Part shown: one piece after another, positions 33,351 through 41,618 of the stretch | How positions within the stretch are numbered: the first letter of the stretch is position 1 | Layout of the letters: each line of letters starts with the position of its first letter | DNA from: Acidobacteriota bacterium | GTDB lineage: Bacteria; Acidobacteriota; Vicinamibacteria; Vicinamibacterales; Fen-181 | DNA: 41,618 nucleotides | NCBI GenBank assembly: GCA_003170135.1 | Contig: PMZR01000045.1 | Span: 6,440 to 48,057 of the forward strand | Direction of reading: 5' to 3' | The notes under the pieces: model-generated | What the model was told of the DNA's origin: nothing | Databases searched by the model: none | The model's input: only the letters and a program-made list of their open reading frames with translations | Made by a program: the position numbers and the translations under genes

Positions 33351-34525
33351 CCCAGGACATGGTGCGCGAGATCGGGGCGATGGCAGGCGAGCTCGTGGAG
33401 TGGCGGCGTGATTTTCACCGGCACCCGGAGCTGTCGTTCGCGGAGCGCCGCACGTCGGAGGTGGTCCGCGCGTTTCTCGAGACGTGCGGCATCGAGGTGC
33501 GCGCCTGCGCCGGCACCGGGCTTTGCGGCCTGCTCCAAGGAGGCCGCGAGGGGCCGACGATCGCGCTGCGGGCGGACATGGACGCGCTGGCCGTGGCCGA
33601 GGAGAACGACACGGAGTACCGGTCGCAGGCCGAAGGCGTCATGCACGCGTGCGGCCACGACGGCCACATGGCGATCCTGATGGGCGCCGCGAGGCTGCTC
33701 AGCCGCCATCGCGCGACGCTCGCCGGCAACATCGTCTTCCTGTTCCAGCCGTCCGAGGAAGATCCGCCGGGCGGCGCGACGCGCATGATCGCGGAGGGGG
33801 CGCTCGACGGCGTGGATGGCGTGTTTGGTCTGCACCTGTGGCAACCGCTCCCGACGGGGCAGGTCGGCGTGCGCAGCGGCGCGTTGATGGCGCAGGCGGA
33901 CAAGTTCAAGGTGGTCGTCAACGGCAGGGGCGGCCACGCCTCGCAGCCGCACCTCACCGTCGATCCGGTGCTGGTCGCCTCGCACGTGGTTGTCGCCGCG
34001 CAGTCGATCGCCAGCCGCTTCGTCGATCCGCTCGCGCCGGCCGTCGTCTCGTTCACGACCGTGCACGGCGGCCGGGTCCACAACATCATTCCGGACTCCG
34101 TCACGCTGACGGGCACGGTGCGCACGCTCGACCTCGGCGTGCAAGGCGCGATCAAGGCGCGCCTGCGCGAGGTGTGCGAGCAGACGTGCCGGGCCTTCGG
34201 TGCGTCGGCGGACTTCGAGTACGAGGATGGCTACCCGCCCCTCATCAACGACGCGAGCATGGTGGATCTGGTGACGCGAGCGGCGCGGCGCGAACTCGGC
34301 GACACGCACGTCACCACGATCGAACCGGTCATGGGCGGGGAAGATTTCGCCTTCTACCTGCAGCGCGTGCCCGGGGCCTTCATGATGCTCGGCGCCGGCG
34401 ACGGCATGCGGTACCCGCACCACAACGCGCGGTTCGACATCGACGAGCGCGTCCTGCCGCTCGGCGTGCGCCTGATGACGGCGGTCGCCCTCGAGGCGCT
34501 CGCGACGCGCGTCGCCGGGCGTTGA
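33347..34525 (+). CDS. M20-family amidohydrolase (hippurate/IAA-amino-acid hydrolase type)
   Basis: A 392-residue cytoplasmic metalloamidohydrolase of subfamily M20D, which removes the acyl group from N-acyl amino acids. Metal-site residues are visible: RADMDAL (77-83 region), Cys102 and His104 in HACGHDGHM, Glu137-Glu138 in FQPSEEDPPGGA, GLHLWQPLPTG (metal His) and MGGEDFAFYLQ near the C-terminus. The dimerisation domain has GRGGHASQPHLTVDPV. The length is normal. The start overlaps the symporter stop (ATGA 33347-33350), so uptake and hydrolysis are encoded as one unit. Confidence 0.92.
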   Translation: MTQDMVREIGAMAGELVEWRRDFHRHPELSFAERRTSEVVRAFLETCGIEVRACAGTGLCGLLQGGREGPTIALRADMDALAVAEENDTEYRSQAEGVMHACGHDGHMAILMGAARLLSRHRATLAGNIVFLFQPSEEDPPGGATRMIAEGALDGVDGVFGLHLWQPLPTGQVGVRSGALMAQADKFKVVVNGRGGHASQPHLTVDPVLVASHVVVAAQSIASRFVDPLAPAVVSFTTVHGGRVHNIIPDSVTLTGTVRTLDLGVQGAIKARLREVCEQTCRAFGASADFEYEDGYPPLINDASMVDLVTRAARRELGDTHVTTIEPVMGGEDFAFYLQRVPGAFMMLGAGDGMRYPHHNARFDIDERVLPLGVRLMTAVALEALATRVAGR

Positions 34526-34551
34526 TCGGATCGACGCGCGCGGCCCCGACC

Positions 34552-34579
34552 GTGTCACGAGGCCTGGGCCGACTATAAT
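34552..34579 (+). promoter_or_regulatory. Promoter of the serine hydrolase gene
   Basis: A perfect -10 box TATAAT (34574-34579) is preceded at 16 bp by GTGTCA (34552-34557), a partial -35. It lies 52 bp before ATG 34632, in the only gap between the symporter operon and this gene. Confidence 0.6.
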
Positions 34580-34631
34580 CCACGCGTCCCACCGCCCGGC
34601 CCTTCGGGCGCGGCACACACCAGAGGCAGCC

Positions 34632-36329
34632 ATGGCCCGCATTCGTGTCACCTGTTCCGTGTTCTCTGCCCTCATCGTCGTGCTGGTGCTTTGCGGCGGG
34701 CCGGCCGGCCTGCAGGGTCAAACGACGCCCGCGTCGCTCGAACCCAAGGTGGACGCCGTCTTTGCCACATGGACGGCCAGCACGCCCGGGTGTGCCGTGG
34801 GCGTGTCGTCCGGCGGCAGGATCGTGCTCGAGAAGGGCTATGGCGAGGCGGATCTCGAACACGACGTCCGCAACGGCGCGGAGACGATCTTCGAGGCCGG
34901 CTCGGTGTCGAAGCAGTTCACCGCGGCGGCCGTGCTGCTCCTCGCGCGCGAAGGGAAGCTGTCGCTCGACGATCCGGTGCGCAAATACATTCCGGAACTG
35001 CCCGACTACGGAAAGCCGCTCCTCATCCGCCACATGCTGACCCACACGAGCGGGCTGCGCGACTGGGGCGAAGTCGAGGCCATCGCCGGCTGGCCGCGCA
35101 CCTCGCGCGTCTATACCCACGCGCACGTCCTCGACATCGTCAGCCGCCAGAAGGCACTCAACTTCGAGCCGGGCACGAACTGGTCCTACAGCAACACCGG
35201 CTACAACCTGGCGGCGATCATCGTCGCGCGCGTCAGCGGTCAGCCATTCGCGGAGTTCTGCCGCGCCCGGATCTTCGAGCCGCTCGGCATGACGCACACG
35301 TCGTGGCGCGATGATTTCACGCGCATCGTCAAGGGCCGGGCCATCGCGTACAGCCAGGCGCGCGACGGGTACCGCCAGAACATGCCGTTCGAGAACGTCC
35401 ACGGCAACGGCGGCCTGCTGACGACGGTGGGCGACCTGTTGCGGTGGAACGAGAACTTCGCCGCGCCGAAAGTCGGCGACCAGGAATTCCTGCGCATCGA
35501 GCAGGAGCCGGGCCGCTTCAACGACGGGAAGCCGTACGATTACGCGCTCGGCCTCTACATCCGCACGTACAAGGGCTTGCGGGAAGTGAGCCACAGCGGA
35601 TCGACGGCCGGGTACCGCGCGTACCTGACCCGCTATCCCGACCAGCACATCTCGGTGGCCGTGCTGTGCAATGCGGCGAATGGGGCTGCCGAGCGGTACG
35701 CGCACGCGGTGGCGGACTTGTACCTGGGCGACAAGATCACGCCGACACCGGCCACGACAAACGCGATCGCGAATGATGACATCCTGGTCACCGACCGCAT
35801 GAAGTCGCGGGCCGGCATGTACCGGAATACTGTCACCGGAGCGGTGCTGACGATCCTGCTCGACAAGGGGCAGTTCCGGCTGGACGGCGGCACGCCGGCC
35901 ACCAACACGCTCGTCCCGGAGTCGGACTCCAGGTTCTCGTCCCTGAACCGCGACCGTTGGTTCGAGTTCGATGCGAAGGGCACGCTCTCGGTGCCGGCAG
36001 CCAACGGCACCGTCGAGACCTACGAGCGCGTGGAGCCGGCTCACCCCACCGCGGAACAGTTGATGGCGCTGTCGGGAACCTACGTGAGCGACGAAGCCGA
36101 AGTGACGCTGCAGATGATTGTCGAAGGCACGGATCTGAAGGTCACCAGGCGGCCCGATACGAAGCTGACGCTGCGGCCGCTCTACAAGGACGCCTTTGCG
36201 GCGCAAGGTCTGGGCGTGATCATCTTCCGCCGCGACGCCCAGGGCGCGGTCGTCGGGTTGAGCGTCGTGCAGGATCGGGTGTGGGATCTGCGTTTCACGC
36301 GGCAGGTGGGGAAGCCGACGGGGACGTAG
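34632..36329 (+). CDS. Exported serine hydrolase, class C beta-lactamase/DD-peptidase family
   Basis: A 565-residue secreted protein. The signal peptide is MARIRVTCSVFSALIVVLVL to about LQGQ. The beta-lactamase/transpeptidase-like domain has Ser91-x-x-Lys94 in GSVSKQFTAAAV, Tyr186-Ser-Asn188 in WSYSNTGYNLAA, and HSGSTAGY at about 322 as the third (KTG-like) box, so the catalytic set is complete. A second C-terminal domain (about 400-565) of beta-strand character contains LSGTYVSDEAEVTLQM, common in these two-domain esterase/peptidase relatives. A strong TATAAT promoter precedes it. A true beta-lactamase role is unlikely. Peptidase or esterase is more probable. Confidence 0.9.
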   Translation: MARIRVTCSVFSALIVVLVLCGGPAGLQGQTTPASLEPKVDAVFATWTASTPGCAVGVSSGGRIVLEKGYGEADLEHDVRNGAETIFEAGSVSKQFTAAAVLLLAREGKLSLDDPVRKYIPELPDYGKPLLIRHMLTHTSGLRDWGEVEAIAGWPRTSRVYTHAHVLDIVSRQKALNFEPGTNWSYSNTGYNLAAIIVARVSGQPFAEFCRARIFEPLGMTHTSWRDDFTRIVKGRAIAYSQARDGYRQNMPFENVHGNGGLLTTVGDLLRWNENFAAPKVGDQEFLRIEQEPGRFNDGKPYDYALGLYIRTYKGLREVSHSGSTAGYRAYLTRYPDQHISVAVLCNAANGAAERYAHAVADLYLGDKITPTPATTNAIANDDILVTDRMKSRAGMYRNTVTGAVLTILLDKGQFRLDGGTPATNTLVPESDSRFSSLNRDRWFEFDAKGTLSVPAANGTVETYERVEPAHPTAEQLMALSGTYVSDEAEVTLQMIVEGTDLKVTRRPDTKLTLRPLYKDAFAAQGLGVIIFRRDAQGAVVGLSVVQDRVWDLRFTRQVGKPTGT

Positions 36330-36334
36330 GATAC

Positions 36335-36416
36335 GTGCGGGGTGCGGGGTGCGGGGTGCGAAGTGCGGTGCGAAGTGCGAAGGGCGGTGCGAAGTGCGAG
36401 CGAGGTGCGGTGCGGA
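36335..36416. repeat. Heptad array I1 (word GTGCGNN)
   Basis: It starts with GTGCGGG three times, then GTGCGAA units mixed with shortened 5-bp GTGCG units and one 11-bp unit. It begins 6 bp after the serine hydrolase stop. The word is related to array J (GTGCTNN). No inverted partner was seen within the gap. Confidence 0.85.
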
Positions 36417-36536
36417 CGTTCGTGGCCGCGGTCAACGCCGATCTCGACGTCCTGCCTCCCGATGCGCGTGCAGGGTGCCGTCGCGTCGCGGGCTGAAAGA
36501 CGAAGGGCGCGCAGCGAACCCCGCTACGCGCCCCTC

Positions 36537-36592
36537 AACGTCGAACGTCGAACGTCGAAAGCCCAAAGCCTAGAGCCTAAAGCCTAAGGCCG
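36537..36592. repeat. Heptad array I2 (AACGTCG then AAAGCCT)
   Basis: Eight contiguous 7-bp units: AACGTCG three times, then AAAGCCC, AAAGCCT, AGAGCCT, AAAGCCT, AAGGCCG. The word changes midway while the 7-bp register is kept. It lies 10 bp before the end of the GTPase gene, in the convergent gap shared with array I1. Confidence 0.9.
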
Positions 36593-36601
36593 TCTACATC
36601 C

Positions 36602-37936
36602 TTACGCGCTCGCGACAATCCTCTCCAGGAACCCTTCGAGCACGGCCTTCAGATCCGGCTGGCCGATTTCCTGCAGCTCGTACTTCACCCGCGCGGTCGG
36701 CTTCTGAATCTTCACGATGCGATTCAGGTCGATCGGCGTTCCGATGATCACGACGTCGCAGGGCACCTTGTTGATCGTCGCCTGCAGATCCTTGACCTGC
36801 TGATCGCCGTAGCCCATGGCCGGCAGCAGCACGCCGATGCCGGGGTACTTCTTGAACGTCTCGGTGATGGTGCCCACCGTGTACGGCCGCGGATCCACGA
36901 TCTCGCTGGCCCCGTACTTGTGCGCGGCCACGATGCCCGCGCCGAACTTCATCTCGCCGTGCGTCAACGTCGGGCCGTCCTCGATGACGAGCGCCCGCTT
37001 GCCGGCGATCCGCTCGGGGTGATCGACCGAGATCGGCGACGCGGCATCGACGATGACCGCACGGGTGTTGACGGACCGGATGTTCGCGCGCAGCTGGTCG
37101 ATCGCCCGGCCGTCGGCCGATTCGATCTTGTTGATGATGACCACGTCGGCCATGCGGAGGTTCGTCTCGGCGGGGTAGTAGCTGAGTTCGTTGCCCACCC
37201 GCAGCGGATCGGCCACGACGATGGCGAGATCCGGCTTGTAGAACGGCAGGTCGTTGTTGCCGCCGTCCCAGATGACGACGTCCGCCTCGGCCTGCGCCTG
37301 CTCGAGGATGGCGCCGTAATCGACACCCGAGTAGATGATGGTGCCCGAGACGATGTGCGGCTCGTATTCCTCCATTTCCTCGATCGTGCACAGGTGCTTC
37401 TTCTGGTCGGCGACGCTCGCGAAGCGCTGCACCTTCTGCTTGGCCAGGTCGCCGTACGGCATCGGGTGCCGCACCGCGACGACCTTCAGGCCCACGTCGC
37501 GCAGCAGGGACGCCACGCGCCGGGTCGTCTGGCTCTTGCCCGACCCCGTGCGCACGGCGCAGATCGAGATGACCGGCTTCGTGCTCTTGATCATCGTCTG
37601 CGTGGCGCCGAGCAGCTTGAAGCTGGCGCCGCACGCGTTGACGAGCGCGCTGCGGTGCATCACGTACTCGTAGGAGACGTCGCTGTAGGCGAAGACGACT
37701 TCCTGGACGTCGTGCTTCGTGATGAGCGATTCGAGCTCGCTCTCGGCGTAGATCGGGATGCCCTTCGGGTAGAGCTTGCCGGCCAGCGACGCCGGGTACC
37801 GGCGGCCGTCAATGTTGGGGATCTGCGTGGCGGTGAACGCGACCACGTCGTACAGGTCGTTGTCGCGGTAGACGACGTTGAAGTTATGAAAATCGCGTCC
37901 TGCCGCCCCCATGATGATCGTCTTGATACGGTTCAT
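36602..37936 (-). CDS. COG2403-like P-loop GTPase (cyclic 2,3-diphosphoglycerate synthetase-like)
   Basis: A 444-residue protein related to archaeal cyclic 2,3-diphosphoglycerate synthetase. An N-terminal Rossmann-like part (IIMGAAGRDFHNFNVVYRDN, 7-26) is followed by a P-loop domain with Walker A RTGSGKSQ at 129-136 and VVIWDGGNNDLPFYKPDLAI as a likely Walker B region. LGRV-type switch phrases are absent, and VVIINKIESADG resembles the NKxD base-specificity motif. In bacteria its reaction is not established. It sits last in a carbamate kinase/carbamoyltransferase/ornithine aminotransferase gene row, which hints at arginine or carbamoyl phosphate metabolism. ATG 37936 has GAGG 5 nt upstream. 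An upstream ATG (38062, TAATG overlap with rocD) would add a disordered, Arg/Ser-rich 42 residues without a ribosome-binding site. Confidence 0.82.
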   Translation of the reverse strand: MNRIKTIIMGAAGRDFHNFNVVYRDNDLYDVVAFTATQIPNIDGRRYPASLAGKLYPKGIPIYAESELESLITKHDVQEVVFAYSDVSYEYVMHRSALVNACGASFKLLGATQTMIKSTKPVISICAVRTGSGKSQTTRRVASLLRDVGLKVVAVRHPMPYGDLAKQKVQRFASVADQKKHLCTIEEMEEYEPHIVSGTIIYSGVDYGAILEQAQAEADVVIWDGGNNDLPFYKPDLAIVVADPLRVGNELSYYPAETNLRMADVVIINKIESADGRAIDQLRANIRSVNTRAVIVDAASPISVDHPERIAGKRALVIEDGPTLTHGEMKFGAGIVAAHKYGASEIVDPRPYTVGTITETFKKYPGIGVLLPAMGYGDQQVKDLQATINKVPCDVVIIGTPIDLNRIVKIQKPTARVKYELQEIGQPDLKAVLEGFLERIVASA

Positions 37937-38061
37937 GCGTGCCTCGTATGCGGGATCCCCGGCGCGGCGTGTCTTCGGCGCGGGCGCAGGGCCCCGCCTG
38001 CGCGACGTCGAAGGGCTGCCGCGTCGTGAATCCGCGCTGGTGTTCTTCCGGGTCGGGTCCA

Positions 38062-39279
38062 TTAACGGCGTTCGATCACCCGGCGGATTCGCTCGAACGC
38101 CCAGTCGATGTCCTCGCGCGTGATGACCAGGGGCGGGGCGAACCGGATCACGCGCTCGTGAGTCTCCTTGCACAGGATGCCCTCCTCCTTCAGGGCCTCG
38201 CAGTACGGCCGCGCGGCCGATTTGAGTTCCACGCCGATCCACAGGCCGCGGCCGCGCACCTCCCGCAGATCGTCGCTCCTGAGCGTCCGGAGCTTGTCGA
38301 GGAAATAGGTCCCCATCTCGGCCGAGCGCTCGACCATGTGCTCGTCCACCAGCACGCGCAGCGCGGCGCGGGCGATCGCGCACGCGAGCGGGTTGCCGCC
38401 GAACGTGCTCCCGTGATCGCCCGGGTGAAACACGCCCAGGATCTCCTTCGAGGCGAGCACCGCCGAGACGGGATAGAAGCCGCCGGCCAGGGCCTTGCCG
38501 ATGATGATCACATCGGGGTGCACGTCCTCCCACTGGTGGCAGAACAGCTTGCCCGTGCGGCCGAGGCCCGACTGGATTTCGTCGGCCATCAACAGCACGT
38601 TGTGCGTCCGGCACAGGTCCGCCGCCTGCTTCAGGAAGCCCTTGGGCGGGATGACGATGCCCGATTCGCCCTGGATCGGCTCGACCAGGAACGCGCACGT
38701 ATTGGGCGTGATGGCCGCTTCGAGGGCCTTCGCGTCGCCGTAGGGAACGATCGTGAAGCCGGGCGTGAACGGACCGAAGCCGTCGCGGTACTGCTCGTCG
38801 GTCGAGAAGCCGACGATCGTGATGGTGCGGCCGTGGAAATTGTTGGCGCACACGATGATCTCGGCGCGGCCCTCGGGGATCCCCTTGACCTTGTAGCCCC
38901 ATTTGCGCGCGGTCTTGAGCGCCGTCTCGACGGCTTCCGCGCCCGAATTCATCGGCAAGGTCATGTCCATGCCGGTCAGCTCGTGCAACTGCTGGCAGAG
39001 CAGCGGCAACTGGTCGTTGCGGAACGCGCGCGAGGTCAGCGTGACGCGCTGCGACTGCTCGATGAGCGCTTCCAGGATCTTCGGGTGGCAGTGCCCCTGG
39101 TTGACCGCCGAATAGGCCGCCAGGCAGTCCAGATACCGCTTTCCGGCGACGTCGTACACCCACACGCCTTCGGCACGTTCGACCACGACGTCCAGCGGGT
39201 GATAGTTGTGAGCGCCGTAGGCGTTCTCCAGCGCGATGTAGGCTTCCGTCGTGAGGCCGGTCCGTGTCGTCGGATTCAT
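38062..39279 (-). CDS. rocD: Ornithine aminotransferase
   Basis: A 405-residue class III PLP aminotransferase that converts ornithine and a 2-oxo acid to glutamate semialdehyde. Seen: [20 protein letters not shown] at the start (a signature of ornithine aminotransferase), [52 protein letters not shown] (PLP Asp), PLP Lys262 in [13 protein letters not shown], and [22 protein letters not shown] overlapping the pyrB stop lies 7 nt before ATG 39279, so it is tightly coupled to the upstream carbamoyltransferase gene (4-bp gap). It supplies ornithine turnover within the arginine-linked cluster. Confidence 0.93.
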   Translation of the reverse strand: MNPTTRTGLTTEAYIALENAYGAHNYHPLDVVVERAEGVWVYDVAGKRYLDCLAAYSAVNQGHCHPKILEALIEQSQRVTLTSRAFRNDQLPLLCQQLHELTGMDMTLPMNSGAEAVETALKTARKWGYKVKGIPEGRAEIIVCANNFHGRTITIVGFSTDEQYRDGFGPFTPGFTIVPYGDAKALEAAITPNTCAFLVEPIQGESGIVIPPKGFLKQAADLCRTHNVLLMADEIQSGLGRTGKLFCHQWEDVHPDVIIIGKALAGGFYPVSAVLASKEILGVFHPGDHGSTFGGNPLACAIARAALRVLVDEHMVERSAEMGTYFLDKLRTLRSDDLREVRGRGLWIGVELKSAARPYCEALKEEGILCKETHERVIRFAPPLVITREDIDWAFERIRRVIERR

Positions 39280-39283
39280 CGAT

Positions 39284-40198
39284 CTACTCCTTCTCGTCCC
39301 ATACCATCGTCAGCAGCGCCATCCGGACGAACAGGCCGTTGGTCGCCTGCCGGAAATACAGGGCGCGGGGGTCGCTGTCGACGGTCTTGTCCAGTTCCAC
39401 GGTCCTCGGGAGCGGGTGGAGGATCATGGCGCCCGCTTTCATGACCTGCAGCACCCGCGAGTCGATCGTATACCGGCGCAGCTGCTCGCTGTTGGCCAGC
39501 CGCCCCGGCAGGATGCGCGTCTGGTACACGACGTCGGCGTCCCGGATGACCTTGTCGAGATCCGACTCGACCGCGTACCACACGCCGTGTTCCTCGAGGT
39601 GCTGGAGGATGTCGGGTTGCATGCGCAGCTCGGGCGGGCTGACGAAGTAGATCTTCACGCGCTCGAACTTGCTCAGCAGGTACGCGAGGGACCGGGCGGT
39701 GCGCCCGTGGTCGAGCTCGCCGATGATCGCGATGGTGAGGCCCTCGAGCCGTCGCTCGCGGAAGATCGTGTACAGGTCGAGGAGGGCCTGCGTCGGGTGC
39801 TGCCCGCCGTTGCCGTCGCCGGCGTTGATGACCGGGACGGGCGAGACCGCCGCCGCCCGTTTCGCGCCGCCCTGCTCGGTGTGCCTGAGGACGATGACGT
39901 CCGAGTAGCCGCCGATGATGCGGATCGTGTCCTCGAGCTGCTCGCCCTCGATCTCCGACGAGAACATCCGTGCCTGCTCGGTGGACATGACGCGGCCCCC
40001 GAGCCGGTACATGGCGGCTTCGAAAGAGAAGCGGGTGCGCGTGGACGGCGAGTAGAAGAGCGTCGCCATCACCTTCTGCTGGTAATCGAGCGTTCCGCCG
40101 CGCGCCACCACGCGCTCCATGCGTCGCGCGCGGTCGAACAGTTCCATCAGCAGCGGGACCGTGAACTGCTGCGATTCGATGACGTGGTGAAGCGGCAT
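39284..40198 (-). CDS. pyrB: Aspartate carbamoyltransferase-like protein with altered 80s loop
   Basis: A 304-residue transcarbamylase closest in layout to the aspartate carbamoyltransferase catalytic chain. Carbamoyl-phosphate and domain motifs are kept: STRTR at 52-56, LRH near 105, [25 protein letters not shown], and ILHPLPR, with [12 protein letters not shown] at the C-terminus. In E. coli PyrB the 80s loop has Lys83-Lys84 and Lys84 reaches into the neighbouring active site. Here the loop reads [12 protein letters not shown], with Ile83 and Glu84. No pyrI is seen. Placement between arcC and rocD rather than with pyrimidine genes suggests a catabolic or different acceptor role. Start ATG 40198 has AGGG 10 nt upstream. 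Confidence 0.85.
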   Translation of the reverse strand: MPLHHVIESQQFTVPLLMELFDRARRMERVVARGGTLDYQQKVMATLFYSPSTRTRFSFEAAMYRLGGRVMSTEQARMFSSEIEGEQLEDTIRIIGGYSDVIVLRHTEQGGAKRAAAVSPVPVINAGDGNGGQHPTQALLDLYTIFRERRLEGLTIAIIGELDHGRTARSLAYLLSKFERVKIYFVSPPELRMQPDILQHLEEHGVWYAVESDLDKVIRDADVVYQTRILPGRLANSEQLRRYTIDSRVLQVMKAGAMILHPLPRTVELDKTVDSDPRALYFRQATNGLFVRMALLTMVWDEKE

Positions 40199-40220
40199 GG
40201 TGATGCTGCCCTGGTCCTTC

Positions 40221-40388
40221 GTGCTAGGTGCTGTGTGCTACGTGCTCGGTGCTGTGTGCTTCGTGCGCGGTGCTGGGTGCAAGGTCGCGCCTCGCTGCCG
40301 CCCCGCGCGTTCATTCTTGAATGCTGCGCGGTGCGTAAGGTCGAGCGCCTCCTCGCACCCGGCACGCAGCACGTAGCACCAAGCACTC
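40221..40388. repeat. Heptad array J with inverted partner (GTGCTNN / NGCACNN)
   Basis: Left array 40221-40283: nine contiguous units in perfect 7-bp register. GTGC is fixed in all nine, the fifth base is usually T and the last two vary. Right array 40354-40388: five units such as GGCACGC, AGCACGT, AGCACCA. A 70-bp GC-rich spacer separates them. It fills the arcC-pyrB gap, so the message of the minus-strand cluster would carry the foldback. Confidence 0.95.
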
Positions 40389-40399
40389 CGTGTGTCCCG

Positions 40400-41377
40400 T
40401 CAATTCGTAATGTGCGTCCCGGCGGTCCCGCGGACCGCGTCGGCCACATGCTCGTACGAGGTGATGATCACCTCGCGGTTGCGCGTGGCACTGCCGGTGT
40501 CGCCCGCCGCGCCCGGGCCGCCATCGCGCAGGAACCGCAGCGCCGATTCGATCTTCGGCCCCATGTTGCCGGGCGGAAACTGCCCCGCCTGGTAATCGCG
40601 TTCGATCTCGCCGGCCGTGACGCGGTCGAGCCCCTGCTGGGTCGGCTTCTTGTAGTCGCGATACACGCGGTCGGCGTCGGTCGAGATGATGAAGTAGTCC
40701 ACCTGCAGCCGGCAGGCGAGCAGCGCCGACGCACGGTCCTTGTCGATGACCGCTTCGATCCCGGCGAGCCCGCCGTTCTCGCGGACGACCGGGATGCCGC
40801 CGCCGCCAAGGGCGATCACGAGCACGCCGTCCTGCATCATCCGTCGGATGCACTCCTGCTCGACGATCTCGATCGGTTCGGGCGAGGGCACGACCCGGCG
40901 ATAGCCGCGCGCGGCGTCCTCGACGACCTTCCATCCGAGCTGGCGGGCGCGGTCCTCGGCATCGGCGCGCGAGTAGAACGGCCCGATGGGCTTGGTCGGG
41001 TGCGTCATCGCGGGGTCGTCGCGGCAGACGACGACCTGCGTCAACAGCGTGACGACCGGGTGATGGAGGCCCGCTGCGAAGAGTTCGTTGTGCAGGGACT
41101 GCTGCAACAGGTACCCGATCTCGCCCTGCGTCGCCGCGTCGCAGACATCGAGCGGCTGGGCGTACACCTGGTCGGCGGCCCGCTCCGAGCGGAGCAGGGC
41201 CGCGCCGACCTGGGGCCCGTTTCCGTGCGTGACGACGACGTGCAGGCCGTCACGAATGAGCTGCACGATCGCCCGGGCCGTGCGGCGGGTGTTCGCCAGC
41301 TGCTCGCTGATATCACCCTTCTCACCCGCCCGGATCAGCGAGTTCCCCCCGACGGCGATGACCGCTGACTTTGGCAC
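40400..41377 (-). CDS. arcC: Carbamate kinase
   Basis: A 325-residue amino-acid-kinase-family enzyme that makes ATP and carbamate from carbamoyl phosphate, or the reverse. Seen: AVIAVGGNSLIRAGEKGD at the N-terminus, VVTHGNGPQVGAALLRSE, TKPIGPFYS, IALGGGGIPVVRENGGLAG, DKDRASALLACRLQVDYFII and GNMGPKIESALRFL. GTG 41377 is preferred. A frame start at 41443 would add residues such as PTTPDTSDIGPRTSD, which are plainly translated heptad array K. argF lies just upstream on the same strand, and together they form the last two steps of the arginine deiminase route. arcA is not in view. Confidence 0.92.
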   Translation of the reverse strand: MPKSAVIAVGGNSLIRAGEKGDISEQLANTRRTARAIVQLIRDGLHVVVTHGNGPQVGAALLRSERAADQVYAQPLDVCDAATQGEIGYLLQQSLHNELFAAGLHHPVVTLLTQVVVCRDDPAMTHPTKPIGPFYSRADAEDRARQLGWKVVEDAARGYRRVVPSPEPIEIVEQECIRRMMQDGVLVIALGGGGIPVVRENGGLAGIEAVIDKDRASALLACRLQVDYFIISTDADRVYRDYKKPTQQGLDRVTAGEIERDYQAGQFPPGNMGPKIESALRFLRDGGPGAAGDTGSATRNREVIITSYEHVADAVRGTAGTHITN

Positions 41378-41395
41378 TAGGAACCCGCTGGCGTC

Positions 41396-41472
41396 GTCCG
41401 AGGTCCGAGGTCCGATGTCCGAGGTGTCCGGTGTCGTGGGCACAGTCGGACTTCGGACTTCGGACTCCGGAC
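41396..41472. repeat. Heptad array K with inverted partner (GTCCGAN / TTCGGAC)
   Basis: Left array 41396-41423: GTCCGAG, GTCCGAG, GTCCGAT, GTCCGAG, then looser GTGTCCG and GTGTCGT units. Right array 41445-41472: GTCGGAC, TTCGGAC, TTCGGAC, TCCGGAC. Together they can pair over four heptads. It fills the argF-arcC gap. Same word family as arrays G and H, 10 kb away. Confidence 0.93.
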
Positions 41473-41484
41473 GACAAGTTTCGT

Positions 41485-41618
<134 letters not shown>

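Noticed and set aside
36602..39163. One 853-residue fusion of a second protein with the GTPase
   Set aside because: The N-terminal half is just another frame of rocD. The GTPase has its own start at 37936 with GAGG upstream.

Overview
This is a GC-rich chromosomal segment that looks like it comes from an Acidobacteriota-type soil or sediment bacterium, probably of the Vicinamibacteria kind. That is an inference from gene content: an Oar-like TonB-dependent receptor with an N-terminal carboxypeptidase-regulatory domain, secreted S9 and M28 peptidases, tandem TPR-linked alkaline-phosphatase-superfamily hydrolases, a PEGA-domain pseudokinase and a COG2403-like GTPase. I see no rRNA, tRNA, CRISPR array, phage or intact transposase.

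Layout. 1-1853: mostly non-coding, with one small MIP18/DUF59 Fe-S protein (653-976), a ~91-bp inverted repeat pair and two strong palindromes. 1854-7368 (minus): secreted S9 peptidase and a large outer-membrane receptor, separated by a clear intrinsic terminator. 7779-15143 (minus): a family of sulfatase/phosphodiesterase-TPR genes. Two are intact, one is frameshifted and two are deletion remnants that keep ATGA start/stop overlaps. 15354-18213 (plus): PLP aminotransferase overlapping a GH77 4-alpha-glucanotransferase. 18330-20090 (minus): M28 metallopeptidase. 20747-26642 (plus): PEGA pseudokinase, TonB-C protein, PD40 lipoprotein and M23 lipoprotein, an envelope-directed set. 26841-31627 (plus): DUF1015, serA, serC (serine biosynthesis) and an EamA permease. 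31687-36329 (plus): DUF3311 plus sodium/solute symporter plus M20 amidohydrolase as an overlapping operon, then a class-C-type serine hydrolase. 36602-41618 (minus): argF (partial), arcC, a pyrB-like gene, rocD and a COG2403 GTPase, a carbamoyl-phosphate/ornithine cluster.

The most striking signal lies between the genes. At least thirteen degenerate tandem arrays with a period of exactly 7 bp occupy intergenic gaps. Each array has its own heptamer word, with 4-5 fixed and 2-3 variable positions. Words recur as families at sites several to tens of kb apart. In eight loci a second array of roughly reverse-complement words follows after a spacer, so the locus can fold back in several 7-nt registers. 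The arrays run into gene ends and gene starts (malQ tail, arcC and EamA N-termini, serC and aminotransferase leaders). They resemble in format the heptanucleotide STRR repeats described in filamentous cyanobacteria, but I know of no description of this foldback, multi-word form in this lineage.

Two probable frameshifts (near 13495 and near 30730) may be real mutations or sequence errors. Most long open frames antisense to the genes are GC-driven shadows and were left out.
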